Shown one piece after another: positions 43,501-51,135 of a stretch of DNA of 63,020 nucleotides. A program made the position numbers and the translations under genes. The DNA lies in the NCBI GenBank assembly GCA_018001225.1, contig JAGNIJ010000025.1, positions 1-63,020 of the forward strand, in the 5' to 3' direction. This DNA is from Kiritimatiellia bacterium (GTDB lineage Bacteria > Verrucomicrobiota > Kiritimatiellia > CAIQIC01 > JAGNIJ01). Positions within the stretch are counted from its first letter, which is position 1. Each line of letters begins with the position of its first letter. The notes under the pieces are model-generated. The model was given only the letters and a program-made list of their open reading frames with translations. It had not been told where the DNA came from and ran no database searches.

Positions 43501-45230
43501 GCGAGCGGGCCGCTCGCGGGATCGAGTTCGAAAGCCCCCCGGTCCACCGTGCCGTTCAGGATGCGCGCCTGGCCGGCCAGGTCCACGGCGTTGGTCATCC
43601 AGTCCTCGTTGAACCCGTCGTCCACGCCCGGCGAGCCGGGCAGGAGGGCATAGTTTCCGGCGGCGGCATTGACGAACTGCGGGCGGCGCTCGTCGTTGCC
43701 CTCGCCCGGCAGCGGCGGGGTGGAACAGGAATACGCGGTATCCCCGCCCGTCACGTAGTGGTTGGGGTTGGCGTCCAGCGTAGTGTTGTCCACAAGGATG
43801 CTGTTGAGCAGCAAGCCCGCCGACTGGCGAAGCCCGCCGCCGTAGTAGGCCTCGTTGCTGACCACGGTGCAGTTGAGCACCCGGGCCGCCGCGTTGACGA
43901 GGCAGACGCCGCCGCCCTGCACGGCGAAGTTGCCGGCCAGGAAGCCGCTTAGGACGTCCGATACGCCGGACACATACACGCCGCCGCCGAAGCTGCCGCC
44001 GGCCGCCGAAATATCCAGGTTGCCCGTGATGCGGCACACCGAAACCGTCGAATTGACGCAATACACGCCGACCCCGTACACGGTGTCGTCCTCCAGTTCG
44101 ACCCGATTGCCGGACACCGTGCACGATTCCATCCGGCTGCCGGAGGACATGCACACGCCGCCTCCGTAGGCGTTGTTGTTCACGGTTTCCAGGTAATTGC
44201 CGCGCACCTCACTGTCCGTCAGCCGTCCCGCCGACAGATACACGCCGCCGCCGTATCCCTGGTCATCCGCGGCGTACAACGAATTGGAATAGACCGTGCA
44301 TCCGGCGATTTCCGCGTTGATGCCCATGATGCCGCCGCCGTATCCGTTGGCAGAGGCTCCCGCAGTGGCGTAATTCACGGCCACCACGGTGCCTGTAATG
44401 ACGCTCGCGTAGGCGGCGATGCCGCCGCCGGACGCTTCGTCATCCGCGGAAGCCAGCCGGTTGGAGGCCACGAGACAGTCGATCACCCGGCTGCCGGCGT
44501 CGGCCCAGATGCCGCCGCCCTCGGCAAAATATCCGCTGGAATACCCGTTGTTCGCGCACACGCTGCAGCGCTCCGCCGCGGAGGTTTCCATGTACAGTCC
44601 GACCCCATAGAGGCTGCCCCCGCCGGCCTCGCGCAGCACGTTGGTGGCGATGCGGCAAGCCCGGACGAGCGCGCCGCTGACGGCGTACACGCCGCCGCCC
44701 ATCAACATGTCGCCGGTGGCCGACTCGATCCGGTTGCTGCTGACGTCGCTGTCGGTCAGGAGTCCCCCTTCCATGTACACCCCGGCGGCGGAATTGGACG
44801 CGCGGCAGGTGTACACCGCGCAATTGGTGATCGTCGCGCCGAGCGAGTAGACGCCCGCGCCCTGCGCGGCGGCGCCCCTGATGATCACCAACCCGTCGAG
44901 GTGCGCGGCCGACGAGCCCAGATCGAAACAGCGGCACTGGCCTTGGCCGTCCACGACGACCGGGCCCCGCCCGTGGACGCTGCGGATCGCGATGCCGTTG
45001 GTCACCTGGATCGGCGCGGTGACCGCGAAGACGCCATCCGTCACCAGCACCGAGTCGCCTGCCGTTGATGCATCCACCGCGTCCTGGATGTTCGTCGCCG
45101 CCGTCGCCCAGCTGGTGTACGGCGGCGCCGCGCCGGGATTGACCGGCACGACGTAGCGCGTGGTCTGCGCCCGGGCGGAACACGAGACGAAAAGGCCGAG
45201 AACCCCCAGCGTGAAACGGCTTCTGAACAT
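40527..45230 (-). CDS. Giant secreted beta-helix/PKD protein 2 (choice-of-anchor Q-like)
   Basis: This 1567-residue paralogue of the 35440-39624 product starts with GGGAGG upstream. After the signal peptide the first 60 mature residues are nearly identical to protein 1 (RYVVPVNPGAAPPYTSWATA, ATNIQDAVDA). Three beta-helix modules follow, with repeats such as GGGVCMSSGSRMESCTVSGN. They are separated by PKD-like domains (about 578-680 and 1018-1123) with YYQWDFNGDG and YYQWDCNGDS. Anchor-like ends are GSPGVDDG, GSPGLDRG and NSPCVDAG ... QDMGAYE. Ca loops DSDGDNLRD and DTDVDRMSDGAE come near 1447. The C-terminal module is WSSVNGKSYMLSRATNL ... WNYRIELE. Probable cell-surface or secreted polysaccharide-interacting protein; no confirmed catalytic residues. 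Confidence 0.75.
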   Translation of the reverse strand: MFRSRFTLGVLGLFVSCSARAQTTRYVVPVNPGAAPPYTSWATAATNIQDAVDASTAGDSVLVTDGVFAVTAPIQVTNGIAIRSVHGRGPVVVDGQGQCRCFDLGSSAAHLDGLVIIRGAAAQGAGVYSLGATITNCAVYTCRASNSAAGVYMEGGLLTDSDVSSNRIESATGDMLMGGGVYAVSGALVRACRIATNVLREAGGGSLYGVGLYMETSAAERCSVCANNGYSSGYFAEGGGIWADAGSRVIDCLVASNRLASADDEASGGGIAAYASVITGTVVAVNYATAGASANGYGGGIMGINAEIAGCTVYSNSLYAADDQGYGGGVYLSAGRLTDSEVRGNYLETVNNNAYGGGVCMSSGSRMESCTVSGNRVELEDDTVYGVGVYCVNSTVSVCRITGNLDISAAGGSFGGGVYVSGVSDVLSGFLAGNFAVQGGGVCLVNAAARVLNCTVVSNEAYYGGGLRQSAGLLLNSILVDNTTLDANPNHYVTGGDTAYSCSTPPLPGEGNDERRPQFVNAAAGNYALLPGSPGVDDGFNEDWMTNAVDLAGQARILNGTVDRGAFELDPASGPLACNPVANPAEGFFPLQVVFTAAVAGADTAGLYYQWDFNGDGAVEIEGYGLSVVTNLYAGFGLFNVSLAVSNASGSVTTLQAGGVSVGPENAYVATNGAHSFPFTNWVTAATNPHAAYAAAVAGTRIFVGTGTHRLRTELFVDRAVAFEGQGGVTDVIVHGGNTSRCFYLCHPGARVSALTIRGGRADYGGGVFFERYGLVSNCVVTGNRSDNTGGGLYFENGGEATDCEIWSNSTRSGESWGGGACMEGGVLQRSRIHSHTNGGVRISGAGTLQACQVYSNRASSGGGVWALGGAVRNCLVHRNQATTQGGGLYLSGGSSTLESSTVCDNSAGTSGGGLAHVSGNSTVRNSIVRFNSAPVSPDYLGGVYQHTCASPLPAGTGNTDRDPEFAEAGAGDYRLLPGSPGLDRGTNQTWMTNATDLAGSPRILNEVTDMGAYEYAYGALACNPSADPLVGLQPLWVVFTGYVTGTNTSGLYYQWDCNGDSIWDAQGYGLGVVTQLYEAAGRYTVALAVSNAAGEVSQRTRTNLVTVAPLVAYAAPGGAHQYPYTNWAGAATDLVAAVGAAWHGSQVLVTDGVYAIRSPLDLSVAAALRSVNGPTSTVVDAQNTGRCLTLNHPEALVEGLTLTRGRAYQGGGVYLYSGTLSNCIVSSSYATNRGGGVYVNSTGLVTRCVLMCNTGDQGGGVYLNLAGGVVRDTRIQANYALAGGGGANIGAQVLENCLIYSNSCGGNGGGVYSRGGQIRHCTIARNRTYGTLWGGGYYASTAANLVNTIVYGNTGPATYSNYSGGVWTYSCAAPLPAGTGNLSSDPLFVNPDAFDFRLPTNSPCVDAGSPTNLPEADMDGNPRPLDGNNDGIALQDMGAYELIHPEADSDGDNLRDTNELAIGTSPVLADTDVDRMSDGAEILAGTDPLDAMSVFEVAGFRVRGSGNVVNWSSVNGKSYMLSRATNLPQHVWTPVFTGIPGAAPMNTVTDTTAVGTGPWNYRIELE

Positions 45231-45347
45231 GCGCCCCTCCCTGATTCTGAAGCCATCCTACCGGCCCCGACCGCCAAGACAAGCCCTCATTGCCCCGGGC
45301 GGCCAACAGCCCGCCGGAGTGTTCCGCGAAGGGCAAGAGAAAAGAGC

Positions 45348-45376
45348 TTCCAACACCCGGGAATCCGGGGTATGAT
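45348..45376 (+). promoter_or_regulatory. Weak candidate promoter of the uridine-kinase-like gene
   Basis: TATGAT (45371-45376) matches the -10 consensus at five of six bases. A poor -35, TTCCAA, lies 17 bases upstream. The leader of about 100 bases carries the TTCCA/TGGAA repeat. Confidence 0.3.
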
Positions 45377-45384
45377 GCATTTCG

Positions 45385-45448
45385 ATCATTGGAAAAGAAG
45401 GAATGTGTTTTTCCAGGGTTTGGAAAAGGTGTTTTCCCGCCCTGGAAT
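45385..45448 (+). repeat. TTCCA/TGGAA palindrome repeat in the 5' leader
   Basis: ATCATTGGAAAA, then TTTTTCCAGGGTTTGGAAAA, then TTTTCCCGCCCTGGAA. The order and spacing match the minus-strand copy at 39569-39616. It occupies the untranslated leader of the uridine-kinase-like gene, between the candidate promoter and GGAG. Confidence 0.55.
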
Positions 45449-45480
45449 CCTTTTTTTAGAAGAAACGAAGGAGAGAAGTC

Positions 45481-47154
45481 ATGGATTCGAACATCAACAC
45501 CATCACCGTCACGCTCGAGGACGGATCGCAAGTCCGCTGCGCCGCCGGCACCCCCGTCGCCGCCATCCTGCCCCAGCGCCGCTCGAAGGAGGGCCTGGAA
45601 TACCTCGGCGCGCTCGTCAACAACGACGCCGTCTCGCTGTCCTACCCGCTGGAAGTGGACAGCCGCGTCTCGCTGCTCACCCGGGCGGACTCGCACGGGT
45701 TCCGCATCTACCGCCGCTCGGTCTGCTTCCTGCTCGGCAAGGCCGTGAAAGCCCTGTTCCCGGACGCGCGCTTCGCGGTGGAGCACTCGATGAGCGACGG
45801 GTTCTATTGCAGCTTCGAGCTGGACGGCAAGACGATCTCGAAGGAGCAGCTCGCCGCGCTCGACCGCCACATGCGCGAGACGGTGGAGCGCGACGTGCCC
45901 GTCGAGCGGCGCAAGATCGCCTTCACGGAGGCCGTCGAGCAGTTCGAGCGCGAAAAGCAATGGGACAAGTACAATCTGCTCCGCTACCGCAACCCGCCCA
46001 AGATCGTGACCTACTGGTGCGAGGGCTTCTCCGACCTGGCCCACGGCCCCCTGGCCGGCAGCACGGGCGTCCTGTCGCTGTTCAAGCTGATCCCCTACAC
46101 GCCCGGCTTTGTCCTCCAGTTCCCGGAGCGCGAGACACCCAAGGACCTGTCCGAGTTCGTGCCGCAGCCCCAACTGTTCCAGATCTTCAAGGAGCACAAG
46201 GAGTGGGGCCGGATCCTCGGGGTCAACACCGTGGGCCGCCTGAACGAGATCATCGCCAACAAGGAGATCGGCGACTTCATCAAGATCGCCGAGGCCTTCC
46301 ACGAGAAGAAGATCGCGCGCATCGCGGACCACATCCACCAGCACAAGGACGAGATCAAGTGGATCCTGATCGCCGGCCCGTCGTCCTCGGGCAAGACCAC
46401 GTTCGCCAAGCGGCTGGCCGTCCAGCTCCGGGTGAACGGGCTGCGCCCGGTGACGATCTCGGTGGACAATTACTTCGTCAGCCGGGACCGGACGCCGAAG
46501 GACGAGAACGGCGAGCCGGACTTCGAGAACATCGAGACCCTGGACCTGCCCCTGCTCAACGAGCACCTGGCCACGCTGGACCGCGGGGAGCAGGTGGAGA
46601 TGCCCTATTTCAACTTCGAGAAGGGCGACCGCGAGTTCCGGGGCGAGACCATGAAGATCGAGCCGGACCAGATGGTGATCGTCGAGGGCATCCACGGCCT
46701 GAACCCGCGGATGACCGAGGCCGTCCCGCCGGCGCACAAGTTCAAGATCTACATCAGCGCCCTGACCCAGCTGAACCTCGACTCGAACAACCGGGTGTCC
46801 ACGACCGACAACCGGCTCGTGCGCCGGCTGGTGCGCGACCACAACTTCCGGGGGAACCCGGCGCTGATGACGCTCGGCATGTGGCCCAGCGTGCGGCGCG
46901 GGGAGAAGAAATGGATCTTCCCGTTCCAGCACGAGGCCAACATCGCGTTCAACTCGGCGCTGGATTACGAGCTCGCGGTGCTCAAGCCCTTTGTCGAGCC
47001 CCTGCTGGCCGAGGTCAAGCCCGTCCACCCGCAGTACGCCGAGGCGCGCCGGATGCAGGACTTCCTGTCGAGTTTCCTGGGCGTGTCGGCCGGGCTCGTG
47101 CCCCCGACCTCGCTGTTGAGGGAATTCATTGGCCGCAGCAGCTTCAGCTACTAA
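45481..47154 (+). CDS. TGS-domain nucleoside (uridine) kinase-like protein
   Basis: This 557-residue protein is preceded by GGAGAG. Residues 1-65 form a TGS domain (ITVTLEDGSQVRCAAGTPVA). Residues about 70-230 resemble the second editing-like domain of threonyl-tRNA synthetase (VEHSMSDGFYCSF). Residues 285-557 are a P-loop kinase with the Walker A GPSSSGKTT at 299-307, SVDNYFVSRDRTP and the IVEGIHGLNP strand, as in uridine kinase/phosphoribulokinase. This three-part architecture is a known but poorly characterised bacterial family; relatives in Thermotoga phosphorylate nucleosides. The likely reaction is ATP- or GTP-dependent phosphorylation of a nucleoside in pyrimidine salvage. No catalytic ThrRS core is present. 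It is followed by a phosphatase gene in the same direction. Confidence 0.85.
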   Translation: MDSNINTITVTLEDGSQVRCAAGTPVAAILPQRRSKEGLEYLGALVNNDAVSLSYPLEVDSRVSLLTRADSHGFRIYRRSVCFLLGKAVKALFPDARFAVEHSMSDGFYCSFELDGKTISKEQLAALDRHMRETVERDVPVERRKIAFTEAVEQFEREKQWDKYNLLRYRNPPKIVTYWCEGFSDLAHGPLAGSTGVLSLFKLIPYTPGFVLQFPERETPKDLSEFVPQPQLFQIFKEHKEWGRILGVNTVGRLNEIIANKEIGDFIKIAEAFHEKKIARIADHIHQHKDEIKWILIAGPSSSGKTTFAKRLAVQLRVNGLRPVTISVDNYFVSRDRTPKDENGEPDFENIETLDLPLLNEHLATLDRGEQVEMPYFNFEKGDREFRGETMKIEPDQMVIVEGIHGLNPRMTEAVPPAHKFKIYISALTQLNLDSNNRVSTTDNRLVRRLVRDHNFRGNPALMTLGMWPSVRRGEKKWIFPFQHEANIAFNSALDYELAVLKPFVEPLLAEVKPVHPQYAEARRMQDFLSSFLGVSAGLVPPTSLLREFIGRSSFSY

Positions 47155-47169
47155 AGGGCGCCGCGCCGT

Positions 47170-47272
47170 TGTAGCTCCGGCGCTCCGCCGCCGGAGAAGG
47201 GGAGCCGTCTTTCCCGCCGCAGGCCAGGCGAAACATCCGGAATCTTTCCGCCGACGGAGCGGCGGAACTACA
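47170..47272. repeat. Inverted REP pair between the kinase and phosphatase genes
   Basis: One REP at 47170-47196 (TGTAG head, stem CTCCGGCG / CGCCGGAG) and an inverted one at 47246-47272 (stem TTCCGCCG / CGGCGGAA, CTACA tail). The second ends 15 bases before the ATG of the HAD phosphatase and occupies the place of its ribosome binding site. Confidence 0.85.
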
Positions 47273-47287
47273 GGCGGCCGGCTGCTG

Positions 47288-47926
47288 ATGTTCGACCTGG
47301 ACGGGACGCTCCTCGACACCCGCCACGACCTGGCGACCGCGGTCAACGCCGTGCGCGCCGGCTACGGTCTCCGCCCCCTGGCGGTCTCGACCGTCACCCG
47401 CTTCGTCGGCGACGGCCTGGTCGAACTCGTGCGCCGGGCCCTGCCGGGGCGCGACCAGGACATCCCCGAGGCCGTCGAGCGCTGCCGCCGTCTCTATCAC
47501 CGGCACATGCTCGACCGCACCGCGCCCTACCCCGGCGTGGTCTCCGGACTGCGCCGCCTGAAGAAGGCCGGGTACCGGCTGGCCCTGGTCAGCAACAAGC
47601 CCGCCGCGGGCTGCCGGCGGCTGCTCCGCCACTTCGGCCTCGCGCGGCTGTTCGACCGGGTCTCGGGCGGCGATTCCACCGAGCGGCGGAAGCCGCACCC
47701 CGAGCCGTTGCGAATCACGATGCGCGCGCTGGGCTTCCGGCCGGACGAGTCGTGGATGATCGGCGATCACAAGACCGACCTGGAGACCGCGCGCCGCGCC
47801 GGCGTGCGCAGCGTCTTCCTGACCCGCGGCATGGGCCGGCGCGGGGGCCACCGGTCCCACCGGACCTTCGCGCGCTTTTCCGAGTTGACGGCTTTTTTCC
47901 TGCGCCCGTATGCTGGAACCCGATGA
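47288..47926 (+). CDS. gph: HAD-superfamily phosphatase, phosphoglycolate phosphatase-like
   Basis: The 212-residue form starting at MFDLDGTLLDT has all HAD motifs: I, D-x-D-G-T with the nucleophile Asp; II, LVSNKPA; III, a lysine in RRKPHPEPL; IV, MIGDHKTDLETA. A helical cap between I and II is of the Gph type (AVNAVRAGYGL, FVGDGLVELV). The likely substrate is 2-phosphoglycolate or another small phosphate ester. The N-terminus is uncertain: relatives usually have two to four residues before FDLDGT. Here the upstream codons run into a REP, with no Shine-Dalgarno and an open frame back to 47129. Translation from an unusual codon or coupling to the upstream gene is possible. Confidence 0.8.
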   Translation: MFDLDGTLLDTRHDLATAVNAVRAGYGLRPLAVSTVTRFVGDGLVELVRRALPGRDQDIPEAVERCRRLYHRHMLDRTAPYPGVVSGLRRLKKAGYRLALVSNKPAAGCRRLLRHFGLARLFDRVSGGDSTERRKPHPEPLRITMRALGFRPDESWMIGDHKTDLETARRAGVRSVFLTRGMGRRGGHRSHRTFARFSELTAFFLRPYAGTR

Positions 47927-47939
47927 CAAGGAGACTGCC

Positions 47940-48365
47940 ATGCTCAAACGGATAATCGCCCTCGCCGCCGTCGCCGCCCTTCCCGCCATGGGGGAAACCC
48001 CGGACGCCGAAGAAACGCCCGCCCCGGGGCCCGCGACGGTCTCCGTCACGTTCGCCGAGAACGGCGGGGAACAGTCCGTGCGCCTGGCGCCCGGCCAGGT
48101 CGTGGAGATCGCGCTGCCCGGCAACCCGACCACCGGCTACGGCTGGACCCTGGAGAAGTTCGACGCGCAGGACATCCTGGCCCGGCCCATGGAAGAGGAC
48201 TTCCAGGCCGCGGCGCCCCAGCGGCTCGGGGCCGGGGGCGTCTTCCGGTTCCGCTTCACCGCGGCCCGGGCGGGCTCGACCACGATCCGCTTCCTCTACC
48301 GCCGCGCCTGGGAGAAGGACGTCGCGCCGCTGTACATCGCCGACTTGAGCGTGACGGTGGAATAG
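47940..48365 (+). CDS. Secreted chagasin-family (I42) cysteine-protease inhibitor
   Basis: This 141-residue protein is preceded by AAGGAG and has a signal peptide (MLKRIIALAAVAALPAMG). The mature Ig-like fold has the three inhibitory loops of the chagasin family: GNPTTGYGW (about 60-68), a GAGGVFRFRF strand before loop 4, and YRRAWEKD matching the R-P-W-E loop. Chagasins block papain-type cysteine proteases by wedging these loops into the active site. In bacteria they probably protect periplasmic or surface proteins. It is 13 bases downstream of the HAD gene and convergent with the RNase gene ten bases away. Confidence 0.85.
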   Translation: MLKRIIALAAVAALPAMGETPDAEETPAPGPATVSVTFAENGGEQSVRLAPGQVVEIALPGNPTTGYGWTLEKFDAQDILARPMEEDFQAAAPQRLGAGGVFRFRFTAARAGSTTIRFLYRRAWEKDVAPLYIADLSVTVE

Positions 48366-48375
48366 CCACCGCGTC

Positions 48376-50001
48376 CTATTCCGGCCGGTGGTTCTCCGGC
48401 GGCCGCGCGGACGGCTTCGGGGCGGGCCGCTCGACGTTGGAGTAGAGCTCCGCGCCGTTCTCCGCGTGGACGATGGTGAACTCCTCCATGTGCCGCGCGG
48501 GATCGGAGACGAACGTCAGGCGCCCGCCGTGCTTCTGCTCGATCTCCACGAGCGTCGCCTCGTCCTCCTTGCGCAGCCGGTCCATGACGACGGGGTTGAC
48601 GCTGACCTTCAACGGCACGCCGTGGTGCCGCCGGAGGGCCTCGACGATATGCCGCTGGATCTCGACGCTCATGCTCAAGGTGGACTTCACCTTGCCGCGC
48701 CCCTCGCAGTAGGGGCAGTCCATGTAGGTGGTCGCCCGGATGCTTTCCTCCATGCGCTGGCGGGTCATCTCGAGCAGGCCGAGCTGCGAGATCGCCAGCA
48801 CGTTCGTGCGGGCGCGGTCGTTGCGCAGGGCCTCCTTGAGGGTCTTGTGCACGGCGTTCTGGTGGCGGCGGTGCTTCATGTCGATGAAGTCGATGACCAC
48901 CAGGCCGCCGATGTTGCGCAGGCGCAGCTGGCGGGACACCTCGCGGGCGGCCTCGGTGTTGACCTGGAGGATGGCCTCCTCCTGCGTGTTGCCGCCCTTG
49001 TGGCGGCCGGTGTTGACGTCGATGGCCACGAGGGCCTCGGTCTCGTCGATGACGATGTACCCGCCGGACTTGAGCCAGACCTTGCGGCGGAAGGCGTTCT
49101 CGAGCTGGCGCTCGACCTCGAAGTGCTCGAAGATCGGCACGGCGCCGTCGTAGAGCTTGATGCGGCCGCGGGCGCGGCGCGAGACGCGGGCGACCAGGTC
49201 GCGGATGTGGTCGTAGGCCTCGCGGGAGTCGATGACGATCCGGTCGACGTCCTCGGTCAGGGAGTCGCGGACGACGCGCTCGACGAGGTCGGGCTCGTGG
49301 TAGACGCAGCACGGCGCCGGCAGGGTGCGGATGCGCTCCTCGACTTCCTTCCAGGTCTCCAGCAGCACGCGCACGTCCCGGACGAAGCTGACCTTGCGCG
49401 CGCCCTCGCCGGCGGTGCGGACGATCAGCCCGATGTTCGGGAGCTGCGGCAGGCGGGCGAGGACCTTCTTCAGCCGATCGCGCTCCTTGCCGTCGTCGAT
49501 CTTGCGCGAGACCCCCTTGAGGTTGCTGCCGGGCATCATGACCAGGTAGCGGCCCGGGATGCTCAAGTTGGCTGTCACGCGCGGGCCCTTGGTGCCGATG
49601 GCCGCCTTGGTGACCTGGATGACGATTTCGGACCCGATCGGGAACCGCTTGGCCATCTCGCCGGGCGCGAAGCGTTTCTGCCGGTCGGAGCGCTGGCGCT
49701 GGATGCCCTCCTCGGCTTCCAGCCGCACGGAGTCCTCCGGGATCATGTCCCAGTAGTGGACGAAGGCGTTCTTCTTCATGCCGATGTCCACGAAGGCGGC
49801 CTGGAGGCTGTCCTCGATGTTCTGGATGCGCCCCTTGAAGATGCTGCCGACGATATGCTCCTCGCCGGAGCGCTCGATGTAGAACTCCTCCAGGTTGCCC
49901 TCTTCCATGACGGCGACCCGCGTCTCGAGGCTCTCGACGTTGACGATGATCTCTTTATGAATCGTTTTCTTTCCCATCAGCTTGGCCATGAAGGACCACA
50001 T
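48376..50001 (-). CDS. rng: Ribonuclease G/E family endoribonuclease
   Basis: This 541-residue protein is preceded by GGAGAAAAG. Its length is that of RNase G plus a short tail and lacks the long degradosome scaffold of RNase E. An S1 RNA-binding domain (about 48-140) contains VGSIFKGRIQNIEDSLQAAF. The catalytic RNase H-like domain contains VAIDVNTGRHKG (near 327) and VVIDFIDMKHR (near 370), which supply the Mg-binding Asp residues. CPYCEGRG near 427 is the Zn-link that joins dimers. It processes rRNA and cleaves mRNA 5'-monophosphate-dependently. It lies 12 bases after rodA, the same association with the mre genes as in Proteobacteria (cafA). Confidence 0.93.
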   Translation of the reverse strand: MWSFMAKLMGKKTIHKEIIVNVESLETRVAVMEEGNLEEFYIERSGEEHIVGSIFKGRIQNIEDSLQAAFVDIGMKKNAFVHYWDMIPEDSVRLEAEEGIQRQRSDRQKRFAPGEMAKRFPIGSEIVIQVTKAAIGTKGPRVTANLSIPGRYLVMMPGSNLKGVSRKIDDGKERDRLKKVLARLPQLPNIGLIVRTAGEGARKVSFVRDVRVLLETWKEVEERIRTLPAPCCVYHEPDLVERVVRDSLTEDVDRIVIDSREAYDHIRDLVARVSRRARGRIKLYDGAVPIFEHFEVERQLENAFRRKVWLKSGGYIVIDETEALVAIDVNTGRHKGGNTQEEAILQVNTEAAREVSRQLRLRNIGGLVVIDFIDMKHRRHQNAVHKTLKEALRNDRARTNVLAISQLGLLEMTRQRMEESIRATTYMDCPYCEGRGKVKSTLSMSVEIQRHIVEALRRHHGVPLKVSVNPVVMDRLRKEDEATLVEIEQKHGGRLTFVSDPARHMEEFTIVHAENGAELYSNVERPAPKPSARPPENHRPE

Positions 50002-50013
50002 GTTCTTTTCTCC

Positions 50014-51135
50014 TTACAGTGCATACCGGCGCGCGTAGACGCTCTGGGTCAGGCCCAGGCCCGCCATCATGGTCAGCATGGAGGATCCCCCGTAGCTGAT
50101 CAGCGGCAACGGCAGGCCGGTGATGGGCAAGAGCCCGATGGTCATCGCGATGTTCACAAACACCTGGCTGAACAGCAGTCCGGTCACGCCCACGGCCATG
50201 AGCCGGCCCGCCCGGTCCCGGGCCTCGACGGCGGCCCGGATGCCTCCTCCCAATACGACGGCGTACAACGACAGCAGGATCGCCGACCCCACGAACCCCT
50301 TCTCCTCGGCGATCACGGAATACACGAAATCGGTGGGCGCGACGGTGCGGGGCAGGAAGCCCAGCACGTTCTGCTTGCCCTCCAGGTAGCCCTTGCCCCA
50401 CAGCTTGCCGGAGCCGACGGCGATCTCCGACTGGATCTTGTTCCAGCCGGCGCCCAGCGGGTCGCGGCCGGGGTTGAGGAACACGTGGACGCGCTCCTTC
50501 TGGTAGTCGTCCATGGCCAGCCAGCCGAGCGGGGCCATCAGCAGGCCGATCAGCCCCAGCACGAACAGGTGGCGCAGGGGCGTGCCCGCCACGAAGAGCA
50601 TCAGCGCGGTCACGGGGACCAGGACCATCGCCGTGCCGAGGTCCGGCTCCTTGACGATGAGCAGGAACGGCAGGCCCATCAGGACCAGGGCGCGCACGAG
50701 CGTGCCGGAGTGCTGCACGTCGCGGCCCGGGCGGCCGAGGAAGCGCGCCAGCATGACGATCAGCGCCAGCTTGGCGAACTCCGAGGGCTGGATACGGACG
50801 CCGAACACGGAAAGCCACCGGTAGGCGCCGTAGACCTTGGTGCCCATGACCAGCACGAGGATCAGCAGCACGAGGCTCGCGCCGTAGAGCCAGCCCGCGG
50901 CGGCGCGCAGGCGGCGGTAATCGGTCAGCGCGCACAGCAGGAACGCCGCGATCCCGAGCCCGGCCCAGAGAATCTGCCGGCGGTAAAAGCCCGGCACGGG
51001 CAGGTCGTCGCCGCGGTACGAGGCGCTGTACACGAACGCCACGCCGGCGCCCAGCAGGAGCAGGACGGCGAGCACGAGGAACCAGTCCATCCTCTTCAGC
51101 AGCCATCTGGCGGTGGTCCAGTCCATGGGCGTCAT
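50014..51135 (-). CDS. rodA: Peptidoglycan glycosyltransferase RodA (SEDS)
   Basis: This 373-residue SEDS protein has about ten membrane segments (MDWFLVLAVLLLLGAGVAFV, then VLFVAG-type helices). SEDS hallmarks are present: FGVRIQPSEFAKLALIVMLA, LIVKEPDLGTAMVL, a DFVYSVIAEEKGF loop and the final GLPLPLISYGGSSML. The Glu-Pro-Asp loop includes the catalytic Asp of SEDS polymerases. RodA polymerises glycan strands for side-wall growth together with PBP2, whose gene directly precedes it with a four-base ATGA overlap. The start at 51135 was chosen for that overlap; a second Met is at 51126. Confidence 0.95.
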   Translation of the reverse strand: MTPMDWTTARWLLKRMDWFLVLAVLLLLGAGVAFVYSASYRGDDLPVPGFYRRQILWAGLGIAAFLLCALTDYRRLRAAAGWLYGASLVLLILVLVMGTKVYGAYRWLSVFGVRIQPSEFAKLALIVMLARFLGRPGRDVQHSGTLVRALVLMGLPFLLIVKEPDLGTAMVLVPVTALMLFVAGTPLRHLFVLGLIGLLMAPLGWLAMDDYQKERVHVFLNPGRDPLGAGWNKIQSEIAVGSGKLWGKGYLEGKQNVLGFLPRTVAPTDFVYSVIAEEKGFVGSAILLSLYAVVLGGGIRAAVEARDRAGRLMAVGVTGLLFSQVFVNIAMTIGLLPITGLPLPLISYGGSSMLTMMAGLGLTQSVYARRYAL

